Part shown: positions 1-6,973 of the stretch, piece by piece
Numbering within the stretch: position 1 is the stretch's first letter
How the letters are laid out: each line of letters starts with the position of its first letter
Source: CAIWXH01 sp964555675
GTDB lineage: Bacteria > Chloroflexota > Chloroflexia > Chloroflexales > Chloroflexaceae
Reading direction: 5' to 3'
DNA length: 15,927 bases
Assembly (NCBI GenBank): GCA_964555675.1
Contig: CAZKTU010000144.1
Location: forward strand, 1 to 15,927
The notes under the pieces: generated by a model
What the model was told of the DNA's origin: nothing
The model's database searches: none
The model's input: the letters and a program-made list of their open reading frames with translations, nothing else
Position numbers and translations under genes: made by a program

Positions 1-276
1 GGCGCCCTCGACCGGGCCGTGGTCGACCTGGTGTTGGCCCTCGACGCGATCACGGTCACCGGCTCCGTCAACGAGCAGCAGCTCGGCCGGGTCGACCAGG
101 CCCTGGCCGGCATCAGGGCTGTGGCCATGCAGCGCCTGCTCACCCTCGACCTGGCCGAGGTGGCGCAGGTCGGCGGCGAGGCGCCCATGCTCTTTCACGA
201 GACGTGCCCGCGCTGTGCGAATAGCGGGATCTGCAAGATCCTGCGCAAGGCCCGCCAGGAGCAGCTGAGTTTCTGA
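1..276 (+). CDS. C-terminal part of an unrecognised protein with a Cys-rich tail (5' truncated)
   Basis: The frame is open from the first base of the window, so the gene very probably begins upstream. A GTG at 19 is available but has no clear ribosome binding site. About 91 residues are visible. The first two thirds look helical and rich in Ala, Leu, Val and Asp. The tail has the pattern CPRCANSGIC, with cysteines encoded at 204, 213 and 231, followed by a basic stretch and the final residues LSF. CxxC plus a third Cys suggests a metal site or redox motif, but a fourth ligand is not obvious in the visible part. I do not recognise the family and infer no function. The gene converges on the DUF1269 gene, with a strong hairpin between them. 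Confidence 0.6.
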   Translation, partial: GALDRAVVDLVLALDAITVTGSVNEQQLGRVDQALAGIRAVAMQRLLTLDLAEVAQVGGEAPMLFHETCPRCANSGICKILRKARQEQLSF

Positions 277-305
277 GCCCGGCGACCGTGTCGGGCCTGG
301 GCATT

Positions 306-330
306 CTCGGGGGGCCAGTGGCCCCCCGAG
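306..330. terminator. Perfect 11-bp hairpin between convergent genes, likely bidirectional terminator
   Basis: The arms CTCGGGGGGCC and GGCCCCCCGAG pair perfectly around the loop AGT. The hairpin lies between two convergent stop codons (276 and 360), where a shared terminator is expected. Neither side has a T-tract, so it is not a textbook intrinsic terminator. Its GGCC-loop-GGCC core recurs in other spacers of this window. Confidence 0.5.
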
Positions 331-359
331 GTGATTCATGGGCCGGAAGGGGCGGGCCC

Positions 360-878
360 TCAGGCCTCGGGCGAGGCGCTGGCTTTCAGCTCGGCGGCCA
401 CGGCGCTCGGCAGCGCGTGCTCCCAGAGCCGGCCGCCCAGGCGCTCGAGCTCGGCGACGAGAGGCTCGCGCTCGGCGGCCGGGACGATGGCCACGACGGC
501 CGCGCCGCCGGTCTTCAGGTCCTCGCCGATCTCATAGAGGGCCTGGTCGGGGAAGCCGCTGTCGCGCACCAGGCGGTGGGCGGTCTCGTCGGCGGCATGC
601 TCGGCCATGAAGGCCGGCGGGGTGCCCATTAGGCCCACAAAGGTGTAGAGGAACCAGGTCACCCCGCCGGCCACGGTGGCGGCGACCTGGGCGATCTCCT
701 GGCGTAGGTCGCGGGGCTCGCGCAGACTGATCACGCCCTCGGCGTCTTTCTGGACGACGGCGTAGTGGCCATGGGCCTCACCCATCGTGCGGTCGAGGGC
801 CTCGAGGTCGGCGCGGGCCGCGTTGGCCTGGCCGGCGCTATCGAAGGTGTACACCAGCAGGCGCATCTCGTCGCTCAT
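360..878 (-). CDS. DUF1269-family protein with a central hydrophobic segment
   Basis: The product is 172 residues. The N-terminal pattern (LLVYTFDSAGQANAA at 7-21, then HYAVVQKDAEGVISLREPRD at about 38-57) matches the DUF1269 / COG4803 family of small predicted membrane proteins, as I recall it: a ferredoxin-like half with a 'VV.kd.eG.i' strand, a Gly-rich hydrophobic stretch, and a second alpha/beta half. Here the hydrophobic stretch spans about 62-90 (VAATVAGGVTWFLYTFVGLMG). It is shorter and less glycine-rich than usual, so stable membrane insertion is uncertain. Residues 117-150 (GEDLKTGGAAVVAIVP and following) form the second half. No biochemical role is established for the family. The ATG at 878 has only a weak purine-rich site (AAAGAG) upstream. 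The gene is transcribed alone, divergent from the CNB/SpoIIE gene. Confidence 0.75.
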   Translation of the reverse strand: MSDEMRLLVYTFDSAGQANAARADLEALDRTMGEAHGHYAVVQKDAEGVISLREPRDLRQEIAQVAATVAGGVTWFLYTFVGLMGTPPAFMAEHAADETAHRLVRDSGFPDQALYEIGEDLKTGGAAVVAIVPAAEREPLVAELERLGGRLWEHALPSAVAAELKASASPEA

Positions 879-913
879 AGCTTGGCTCTTTCGCTGTCAC
901 GGCTCCGGCCCCT

Positions 914-919
914 ATGATA
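914..919 (-). promoter_or_regulatory. Candidate -10 element (TATCAT) of the DUF1269 gene
   Basis: On the minus strand, TATCAT lies 35 bases before the ATG in an otherwise GC-rich spacer. The same octamer, GGTATCAT, precedes the glycoside hydrolase gene (see 6928-6933). No good -35 match is visible at 16-18 bases. Confidence 0.4.
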
Positions 920-957
920 CCAGATGCGCCCGGCCGTATGGGTGCGGGCGTTTATGC

Positions 958-963
958 TATACT
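958..963 (+). promoter_or_regulatory. Candidate -10 element (TATACT) of the CNB/SpoIIE gene
   Basis: TATACT (5 of 6 matches to TATAAT) stands in a locally AT-rich stretch 47 bases before the GTG start. The -35 position (CGTATG at 935-940) is poor. Together with the opposing -10 at 914-919 this makes a compact divergent promoter region. Confidence 0.45.
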
Positions 964-1010
964 CGAGGCGCTGAAGGTCGCCGGCTACGACATGGTGCTC
1001 GAGATTCACT

Positions 1011-2276
1011 GTGACTACTCCAAGGCTATCGCCGCCTTCTAGCGGGGCCGCCCTCCTCGCTCGGGTCGAGCTGTTCGCCGACCTCCCCAGGGAAGAGCTG
1101 ACGCGCCTCGCCGCCGCGCTGCGCATCCTGCGCTACCCCGCCGGCAAGCTGCTCTTTCTCGAGGGCGAGGTGGGCGACCGCATGTTTATCGTGCTCGCGG
1201 GCGGCGTGGCGATCATCAAGGCCATCGGCACCCCCGACGAGCGCCTGCTGAATGTGCGCCGCCAGGGCGAGTTCATCGGCGAGATGAGCCTGCTCACCGG
1301 CGAGGGCCTGCGCACCGCCAGCGCTCGCCTCGAGGAAGAGACCACCATCCTCGAGCTCGACGCCGCCGAGTTCAGGGCCCTGGTGAGCAGTACGCCCTCG
1401 CTCGCCCACAAGATGCTGCAGGTGCTCAGCCGCCGCCTGCGCGACTCGCACGACCACACCGTGCGCGACCTGCACGAGAAGAATGAGCGTCTGGCCGCCG
1501 CCTACGCCGAGCTGCAGGCCGCCCAGGCCCAGATTATCGCCCAGGAGACCCTGCTGCGCGAGTTGCGGGTGGCCCGCGGCATCCAGGAGAGTATGCTGCC
1601 CCACACGCTGCCGCAGATCGGCGGCGTCGACCTGGGCGCCCGCATGCTCTCGGCCCGCGATGTCGGCGGCGACTTCTACGACCTCTACCCGCTGCCCGAC
1701 GGCAGGCTGGTGATCAGCATCGGCGATGTCTCGGGCAAGGGCGTGCCGGCGGCCCTCTTTATGGCCCTGGCCTGCAGCCTGCTCAGGGCCGAGGCCGCCC
1801 GCGGCAGCGAGCCCGGCGCAGCCCTCGAGCAGCTCAATCGGCATATGGTCGAGCGAGGCGCGCGCGGCATGTTCATCACCGCGATCTACGGCATCCTCGA
1901 CCCGATCACCCGCCACCTCAGCTATGTGCGCGCCGGCCACGAGTATCCGTTTGTCTGGGACGCTCAGGGCGAGCTGCTGCACATCGAGCCGGGGCGCTCG
2001 CTGCCCCTCGGGCTCTTCCCCACCTCGATGCTCGAGGCCCAGACGATCACCCTGCCCCCCGGGGCCACCGTCCTGCTCTTCACCGACGGCATGACCGAGG
2101 CCCGCGACGGCGCCCGGGCCCTCTTCGGCCACGAGCGCCTGGCCGCCGCCGCCCGCGAGCTTGGCGGGGCCTCCGCCGAGGAGCTCTGCACGGCCCTGAT
2201 CGAGGCGGTCCAGGCCCATCAGGGCCCTTCTCCCCAGGCCGACGACCTGACGATTGTGGCCCTGCGCCTGACGTAG
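1011..2276 (+). CDS. Cyclic nucleotide-binding domain fused to SpoIIE/RsbU-type PP2C serine phosphatase
   Basis: The product is 421 residues with no membrane segment. Residues 15-135 form a cyclic nucleotide-binding fold. The phosphate-binding cassette FIGEMSLL...LRTASARL keeps the Glu (E91) and Arg (R101) that in CRP-like proteins contact the ribose and phosphate, so ligand binding is plausible. Residues 140-195 are a charged helix, probably a coiled-coil signalling linker. Residues 205-420 are a SpoIIE/PPM phosphatase domain with metal-binding aspartates in RDVGGDFYD (D217, D221), GDVSGKG (D239), FTDGMTEA (D359) and DDLTIV (D411/D412). In related proteins (RsbU, SpoIIE) this domain dephosphorylates an anti-sigma-factor antagonist; no antagonist or kinase gene is visible here. 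GTG 1011 is the only usual start codon between the upstream in-frame TGA and the conserved region. Confidence 0.9.
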   Translation: MTTPRLSPPSSGAALLARVELFADLPREELTRLAAALRILRYPAGKLLFLEGEVGDRMFIVLAGGVAIIKAIGTPDERLLNVRRQGEFIGEMSLLTGEGLRTASARLEEETTILELDAAEFRALVSSTPSLAHKMLQVLSRRLRDSHDHTVRDLHEKNERLAAAYAELQAAQAQIIAQETLLRELRVARGIQESMLPHTLPQIGGVDLGARMLSARDVGGDFYDLYPLPDGRLVISIGDVSGKGVPAALFMALACSLLRAEAARGSEPGAALEQLNRHMVERGARGMFITAIYGILDPITRHLSYVRAGHEYPFVWDAQGELLHIEPGRSLPLGLFPTSMLEAQTITLPPGATVLLFTDGMTEARDGARALFGHERLAAAARELGGASAEELCTALIEAVQAHQGPSPQADDLTIVALRLT

Positions 2277-2298
2277 CCCAGGGGAAGCCCGGGAGCGC

Positions 2299-2697
2299 CT
2301 ACGGGGTTGCGCGATAGTCGACCTGAGGGTGGTTGGGCGGGACAACCCGCTGCACGGTCGCCAGCAGGTGCTCCAGATCGAAGGGCTTGGCGACCACGGC
2401 CTCGGCCTGGGCGCTGATCCCGCCGGCCACAGGCAGCTGCGAGGTGATCACGACCACGGGCAGCTCGGCCGTAGTGGGCTGGTCGCGGAGGCCCTGGAGC
2501 CAGGCCTGCCCGCTGATGTCGGGCAGGTTCAGGTCGAGCGTGATCAGGTCGGGCTGGTCTCCGGCCAGCAGTCCCGCCGCCGCGGCGCCCGTAGGCGCCA
2601 TCAGCACGTTGTAGCCGCCCAGAGTGAAGATCTCGCACAGCAGCTTGCCGATGTCGTAGTCGTCTTCGACGATCAGGATGGTTCGGGTCTCGTCCAT
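2299..2697 (-). CDS. Stand-alone CheY-like response regulator receiver
   Basis: The product is 132 residues, a single receiver domain with no output domain. Visible receiver residues are the acidic pair E11-D12-D13, phospho-acceptor D55 (LDLNLPD), the switch Thr T85 (VVITS) and K104 (AKPFD). The frame extends upstream to 2859, but the ATG at 2697 is the right start: the receiver fold begins immediately after it, and GAAGGTGA lies seven to ten bases before it. It converges on the CNB/SpoIIE gene with 22 bases between the stop codons. Receivers of this type often work with hybrid kinases or in partner-switching with PP2C phosphatases, but no histidine kinase is present in the window, so the partner is unknown. 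Confidence 0.9.
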   Translation of the reverse strand: MDETRTILIVEDDYDIGKLLCEIFTLGGYNVLMAPTGAAAAGLLAGDQPDLITLDLNLPDISGQAWLQGLRDQPTTAELPVVVITSQLPVAGGISAQAEAVVAKPFDLEHLLATVQRVVPPNHPQVDYRATP

Positions 2698-2782
2698 GGT
2701 GTCACCTTCGCTGCGTTGTCGGTTGAGCCTCCCTTGCCGCCGACATCTGCAAAGGCTATTCCACGGACCAATGTAGTTGACA

Positions 2783-2810
2783 ATAATGAACAGACTGACA
2801 GCTAAGGCAA
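2783..2810 (-). promoter_or_regulatory. Candidate promoter of the receiver gene
   Basis: On the minus strand TTGCCT (2810-2805) and CATTAT (2788-2783) are separated by 16 bases, each matching 4 of 6 consensus positions. They sit in the AT-richest stretch of the 2698-2943 spacer. The spacer between them contains CTGTCAG, the half-site that is duplicated at 6953 and 13549. The resulting leader would be about 80 bases. Confidence 0.35.
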
Positions 2811-2859
2811 GGTTCGTAACCGAGTTACGCTCTTCGCCGCTGCCCGCGGCTGGGGGCAC

Positions 2860-2937
2860 GGGGCCTGCGGCCCCGCGAGGGGTGGATGTGGAGGGCCAGG
2901 CCCTCCACGCCTCCCATGGCCGAACAGCTTGGCTGTT
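2860..2937 (-). terminator. Cluster of three hairpins downstream of the protease gene
   Basis: Reading away from the protease stop on the minus strand there are three perfect inverted repeats. 2937-2923 has arms AACAGC/GCTGTT with a 3-base loop. 2908-2888 has arms GTGGAGGGCC/GGCCCTCCAC with a single-base loop. 2874-2860 has arms GGGGCC/GGCCCC with a 3-base loop. None is followed by a T-tract. They probably end transcription of the protease unit before the receiver promoter; they could also protect the 3' end of the message. Confidence 0.5.
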
Positions 2938-2943
2938 TGCTCA

Positions 2944-5325
2944 CTAGGGTTTGAGGGCCGCCTGGACGGCCGCGTAGGCGTCGACGAGGCCGTGGCCGTA
3001 GACATTGCTGGCCGCGCCGTCGCCGGCGCAGCCCAGGCCGCCTTCGCCGCTGTAGGGGCGGGCGGTGTCGATCAGGATCTGCTCGGTGGCGTCGATCTCG
3101 CCGATCAGGGCCGGGTTGGCCGACCAGATCAGGGCGACGACCCCGGCCACGTGGGGGCCGGCCATCGAGGTGCCGCTGGCCCGCGCGTAGCCGCCCCCCG
3201 GCGCCGCCGAGAGGATCTCGTCGCCGGGGGCGACGAGGTCGGGCTTGGTGCGCCCGCTGCCGTCGACGGTCACCGGCCCGCGGCTGCTGAAGCTGGTGAC
3301 ATTGCCGCCCTCGTCTACGGCGCCCACACTGAAGGTCGCGTCGTAGATCGCGATCGGGCTGCTGATGCTCTCGCAGCGGTCGCCCTCGTTGCCGGCGCTG
3401 GCGACTACGAAGATCCCGGCCGCCCGCAGGGCCGCCACGGCCGGCTCGAGGCTGCCCGGGTCGCAGCCCTCGACCGGCGGGCAGCCCCAGGAGTTGTTGA
3501 TCACATGGGCGGCCAGGCTCGGATCGCCCGCGCTCAGCGGGTCGGCCCCCGGGGCGTAGGGCGCGAGCATGAATTGGAGGCAGTCGAGGTAGCGGGCCGG
3601 GTTGCCCAGGTTGCGGGCCAGGTTCGAGCAGGCGAACCAGGTCGCGCCGGGGGCCACGCCGATGCCGCCCGCTCCCGCCGCCGAGCCGAGGGTGTGGGTG
3701 CCGTGCATGCCGTAGTCGCGCGGCTCGGGCGAGCCGTACCAGGGGTCGAGCCAGTTGTAGGCGTCGCCGCCTGCGCGGCCCCTGTAGCTGTCGCGCAGGG
3801 CCGGGTGCGCGCCGTCCACCCCCGAGTCCGACTGGCCGATCACGATGCCCGCGCCGGTCACGCCCAGCTCCTCCCAGACCCGATCCGCGCCGATCGAGGT
3901 GATATTCCACTCGGGGCCGGCCGGGGCCGGCTCTGCGCCGGGCTCGGCCCGGGGCGGCGCGGGCAATGGGCGCAGCTGCGGGTTCTCGAGCACGCGCTCG
4001 ACCTCGGGCCTGCTGCTCAGGAAGAGCCTGACCAGGGGCCCGCCGTCGACCTCGATGGCGTTCACCAGATAGTAGGGCTGTGTGGCGACCCCGAAGCGCC
4101 CGAGGGTCGCCCGCAGATCGGCCTGGGTGCGCTGAGCGTGCTCGGTCGTCGTCTCGTAGACATAACGCAGCCGCTCGTCGCGGTCGGCAATGGCGGCGGC
4201 CCCGCTCAGGTCGGCCTGCTCGCGCATGATCACGAAGAGCCGCTCGCCATAGAAGCCGGGGCGCCCGGCTAGGGTATAGGCCGCCCCCGCCACGACGATG
4301 CCGAGGGCGAGCCCGCCCAGGGCCACGGGCCGACGCCCGAGCAGGGCCGGCGCGCCGCGTAGCGCCCAGAGCAGCCCGCTCAGGGCCAGGCCGACCACCA
4401 TAGCCCAGCCGGCCGCCTGCAGGGCCTGCTGCGGGATCTCGTTGCCGCCCAGGATGATCGTCACCTCGTCGGGGTCGAAGCAAGCCAGGGCGGCCCAGGC
4501 GGCCCCGCCCGCCAGGGCCGCCGGCGCAGTCCACGACCAGCGCTCCCCGCCCGCCGCGCGAGCCAGGGCCATGGCGGCGATGCCGAGGGGCGGGAGGGCG
4601 GCCATCAGCAGCAGGTTGCTGGCCTGGAAGCCGGCCCCGGCGGCGATAATCAGCAGGGCTGCCCCCAGCACCAGACCGCCGAAGCCGATCTCGGCCCCGG
4701 GGCCGGCGGGGTGGGCGGCCAGAACCGGCAGCAGCAGCCGGTCGAGCAGTTGCCCCGCGGCGAGGCCCAGCCCCGCCCCGGCGAGGAGGGCCAGGAGCGT
4801 ATCGGCGGGCGAGCCGAAGGCCCCGAAGATCAGCCAGGGCAGGGCTGCGATGGGCACGGGCAGCAGCCCGAGCAGGAGACCCGCGCCCGTGGTGGGCTGC
4901 GGCCGCCCGCGCCCGCTCAGCCAGAGCAGCAGGGCCGCCGCCCCGCCCACCACGGCCGCGAGCAGCAGCGCCGCCTGGGACCAGCCGTCGGGCAGGCCGC
5001 GCACGAGACCGTAGGCCGCGAGCAGGGCGCACGCGCCGGCCCAGGTCTGATAGGCGGCCCGCAGGCGCGGAGCTTTGGTGAAGAAGGCCAGGAGGCCGAC
5101 CGGCGCGGCGATCAGCAGGGCCTGGACCAGGGCGGTGACCGGGCTAGACCACCAGGGCCGCTCCAGGCCGCTGATCATCCTGAAGTCATTGGTGAACCAC
5201 TCGCCGAGGGCGCCGACGACGATCACCAGGCTGATCCAGATGATCGCCAGGGCCAGCAGGCCGTAGGACAGACACCCGGGGCCTTCCTGGCGGGCGGGCT
5301 GGGACGCAGGCGGGTTGAGGCTCAC
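2944..5325 (-). CDS. Multi-pass membrane subtilisin-like (S8) serine protease with I9-like propeptide
   Basis: The product is 793 residues. GTG 5325 is preferred over an in-frame ATG at 5397: it has AGGAG six bases upstream, and it avoids a 59-base overlap with the preceding gene. Residues 18-352 contain about eleven hydrophobic segments (for example 20-40, 62-82, 147-170, 174-200, 214-232, 300-320, 335-352). Residues 360-450 (RLFVIMREQADLSG...VVNAIEV-like strand...VLENPQL) resemble the inhibitor I9 propeptide. The S8 catalytic domain spans about 472-790: Asp D500 (SDSG), His H541 (HGTHTLGS), the NNSWG motif at 610-614, oxyanion Asn N646 (SAGNEG) and Ser S720 (GTSMAGPHVAG). All catalytic residues are present, so it should be active, with the protease presumably outside the membrane. 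It lies 13 bases after the glycoside hydrolase-like gene and is probably co-transcribed with it. Confidence 0.9.
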   Translation of the reverse strand: MSLNPPASQPARQEGPGCLSYGLLALAIIWISLVIVVGALGEWFTNDFRMISGLERPWWSSPVTALVQALLIAAPVGLLAFFTKAPRLRAAYQTWAGACALLAAYGLVRGLPDGWSQAALLLAAVVGGAAALLLWLSGRGRPQPTTGAGLLLGLLPVPIAALPWLIFGAFGSPADTLLALLAGAGLGLAAGQLLDRLLLPVLAAHPAGPGAEIGFGGLVLGAALLIIAAGAGFQASNLLLMAALPPLGIAAMALARAAGGERWSWTAPAALAGGAAWAALACFDPDEVTIILGGNEIPQQALQAAGWAMVVGLALSGLLWALRGAPALLGRRPVALGGLALGIVVAGAAYTLAGRPGFYGERLFVIMREQADLSGAAAIADRDERLRYVYETTTEHAQRTQADLRATLGRFGVATQPYYLVNAIEVDGGPLVRLFLSSRPEVERVLENPQLRPLPAPPRAEPGAEPAPAGPEWNITSIGADRVWEELGVTGAGIVIGQSDSGVDGAHPALRDSYRGRAGGDAYNWLDPWYGSPEPRDYGMHGTHTLGSAAGAGGIGVAPGATWFACSNLARNLGNPARYLDCLQFMLAPYAPGADPLSAGDPSLAAHVINNSWGCPPVEGCDPGSLEPAVAALRAAGIFVVASAGNEGDRCESISSPIAIYDATFSVGAVDEGGNVTSFSSRGPVTVDGSGRTKPDLVAPGDEILSAAPGGGYARASGTSMAGPHVAGVVALIWSANPALIGEIDATEQILIDTARPYSGEGGLGCAGDGAASNVYGHGLVDAYAAVQAALKP

Positions 5326-5338
5326 GGTGGGCTCCTGT

Positions 5339-6847
5339 TTATGGCGTCTGCACGACGATAATCGGGGTTGCGCCGATGTTGATTGCGACGGCGCCATTGA
5401 TGGGGGTCAGAGGGGTGACGGCCCCGCTCAGGGCGACCAGGGTGACGCTGCGCCCCGGGCCGACGGGCAGCCGGGCCGCGCCGGGGGTGTCGGGGCTCCA
5501 CAGCACGTCGATCAGATCGGCGCCGCGCGTGTAGCGGTAGTCGTAGACCCCGCCGCCCGCGCCCAGCGGGTTGCCCGCGTCGTAGACGTGGGTGTTGAGT
5601 GGGCCCACGCCCGCCGGCGTAGCCCCGGCGAGCTGGGCGGCCAGGGTCTTATAGGCGTTATAGGCGGGCTTGGCGGGGTACGTCGTGCCGTCGAACTGGC
5701 GCGTGATCGCGGCATTGGCCCAGACCCGGCCCGGGTCGTTGAAGGCGTCCTCGAACTGGAACCAGCTCAGATGCTCGACCCCGTTGTGCTGGGCGATCAC
5801 CAGCGAGCGGGCCAGGTAGGCCGCCTGCTGATCCTCGCTCACGCCGGTGCCGCCGGGGCATGTGCCGGGCGCGGTGCACCAGCCCAGCTCGGTGACCCAG
5901 ATCGGGGCGTCGCTGCGGCCGACCGAGGGGTCGTTCAGCCAGGCGCGGGCCGTGCGCAGGCGACCCTCGAGGGTGATCACGCGGGGAATGGTCGGCGAGT
6001 CGGGCTGATCGGTTGGGATGTAGGGGTGGACGGCGAAGCTGTCGAAGGCCTGGCGGGCCGCGGGCGTCTGCTTGAAGACCCCGCCCTCGGCGTTGAGGAA
6101 GTTGAAGCCGTCGCAGACCCCGCCGGCACAGCTGCCGTCGTAGATATACGTACCCCCGATCAGCACCTTCGCCGTGGGGTCGGCGGCCTTGATCGCCGCG
6201 TAGGCGGCCACGAGCAGTTGGCCGTAGCGCAGCCTGCGCCCGTTCTCGCCGCCCCCGACATTGGGCCACAGAGCCGTATCGTTCGGCTCGTTCCAGATCT
6301 GCCAGTAGGCGACGCGGGGCGAGCCGGGGGCGTCGTCGCGACCATCGCCGTCGTAGCGCTCGACCATCCAGCCGGCGAACTCGGCGTACTCGGCCACATT
6401 GGCCGGCGGGCACCAGAAGTTGCCGGGGCAGGCCGGGTCGCGGGCCCAAGCCGGGGTGGTGAGCAGCATGCCCACGATGCCCAGGCCCTTCTGGGCCGCC
6501 AGGCTCAGATCGGCGTCATAGACCGTGCTGAACTGATCGTCGCGGGGCTCGATCAGGTCCCAGGGCAGCTCCTCGCGGGTCCAGGCTACGCCCGCGCCCC
6601 GGGCGAGATCGGCCAGGACGCCCAGATTGTCGCCCGCGTTGCGCCGCTCGCGCTTGCTCAGGTAGAGGTTCATGCCCCAGAACGAGACGCTGCTCGGCTG
6701 GGCGCCGGGCTTGATCGCAATGGGCAGAAAGAGCCTGGTGGTCTGGGCGGGCTGGGCGGACTGGGCGGCCTGCGAGGCGCCGCCGAGAGCCAGGGCCGTC
6801 AGAGCCAGCAGGGCCAGCAGGGCAGCCCCCATCGAGCGCTTATGCAT
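5339..6847 (-). CDS. Secreted clan-A glycoside hydrolase-like protein (GH5/GH39-like TIM barrel)
   Basis: The product is 502 residues. The ATG at 6847 is preferred because GAGAGG lies six bases upstream and a signal peptide follows directly (MHKR, hydrophobic 7-22, AxA-type site near 24-28). After a short Gln/Thr/Ala linker comes LFLPIAIKP (39-47), a pattern I associate with secreted Chloroflexota proteins. The barrel spans about 54-405: WTREELPWDLIEP (89-101), WQIWNEPND with probable acid/base E187 (182-190), AVHPY (272-276), WVTELGW with probable nucleophile E320 (317-323), and SWFQFED (361-367). The two Glu after strands 4 and 7 are the clan-A arrangement. Residues 415-502 look like a small beta domain. 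The substrate cannot be read from the sequence, and non-catalytic relatives exist. It is the first gene of a probable unit with the membrane protease. Confidence 0.8.
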   Translation of the reverse strand: MHKRSMGAALLALLALTALALGGASQAAQSAQPAQTTRLFLPIAIKPGAQPSSVSFWGMNLYLSKRERRNAGDNLGVLADLARGAGVAWTREELPWDLIEPRDDQFSTVYDADLSLAAQKGLGIVGMLLTTPAWARDPACPGNFWCPPANVAEYAEFAGWMVERYDGDGRDDAPGSPRVAYWQIWNEPNDTALWPNVGGGENGRRLRYGQLLVAAYAAIKAADPTAKVLIGGTYIYDGSCAGGVCDGFNFLNAEGGVFKQTPAARQAFDSFAVHPYIPTDQPDSPTIPRVITLEGRLRTARAWLNDPSVGRSDAPIWVTELGWCTAPGTCPGGTGVSEDQQAAYLARSLVIAQHNGVEHLSWFQFEDAFNDPGRVWANAAITRQFDGTTYPAKPAYNAYKTLAAQLAGATPAGVGPLNTHVYDAGNPLGAGGGVYDYRYTRGADLIDVLWSPDTPGAARLPVGPGRSVTLVALSGAVTPLTPINGAVAINIGATPIIVVQTP

Positions 6848-6927
6848 GGTGATCCTCTCGTACAGACCCGCTCTGGTGACGAGCGGCGCCCCCGTACGGT
6901 CACACGCCGTCGTCGCCGTCACAGTAG

Positions 6928-6933
6928 ATGATA
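6928..6933 (-). promoter_or_regulatory. Candidate -10 element (TATCAT) of the glycoside hydrolase/protease unit
   Basis: On the minus strand GGTATCAT lies about 80 bases before the ATG at 6847, the same octamer as upstream of the DUF1269 gene. The expected -35 position overlaps the Pho-box-like repeat at 6953-6970, which would suit an activator-dependent promoter. The untranslated leader contains a short hairpin (arms CCGCTC 6868-6873 and GAGCGG 6881-6886). Confidence 0.4.
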
Positions 6934-6952
6934 CCGCATCGCTACGACAGAG

Positions 6953-6970
6953 CTGTCAGCAATCTGTCAT
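6953..6970. promoter_or_regulatory. Pho-box-like direct repeat CTGTCAG-CAAT-CTGTCAT
   Basis: Two seven-base half-sites start exactly 11 bases apart with a 4-base spacer. This is the layout and nearly the sequence of the enterobacterial PhoB box (CTGTCAT-N4-CTGTCAY). OmpR/PhoB-family regulators bind such direct repeats. The site lies in the divergent region between the glycoside hydrolase unit and imuA, nearer the former's expected -35 position. Confidence 0.45.
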
Positions 6971-6973
6971 GAA

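Noticed and set aside
2698..2859. N-terminal extension of the receiver protein to 2859
   Set aside because: The extension would contain a hydrophobic stretch read from promoter-like AT-rich DNA; ATG 2697 has a good ribosome binding site and is where receivers start.
2922..2937. CGAAC at 2921 as an SOS half-site
   Set aside because: The expected GTTCG arm is absent; the bases instead form the AACAGC/GCTGTT hairpin after the protease stop.
2825..5032. Arg/Gly-rich 735-codon frame overlapping the protease gene
   Set aside because: Same strand but shifted frame; it has no catalytic motifs and a composition typical of out-of-frame reading of GC-rich genes.
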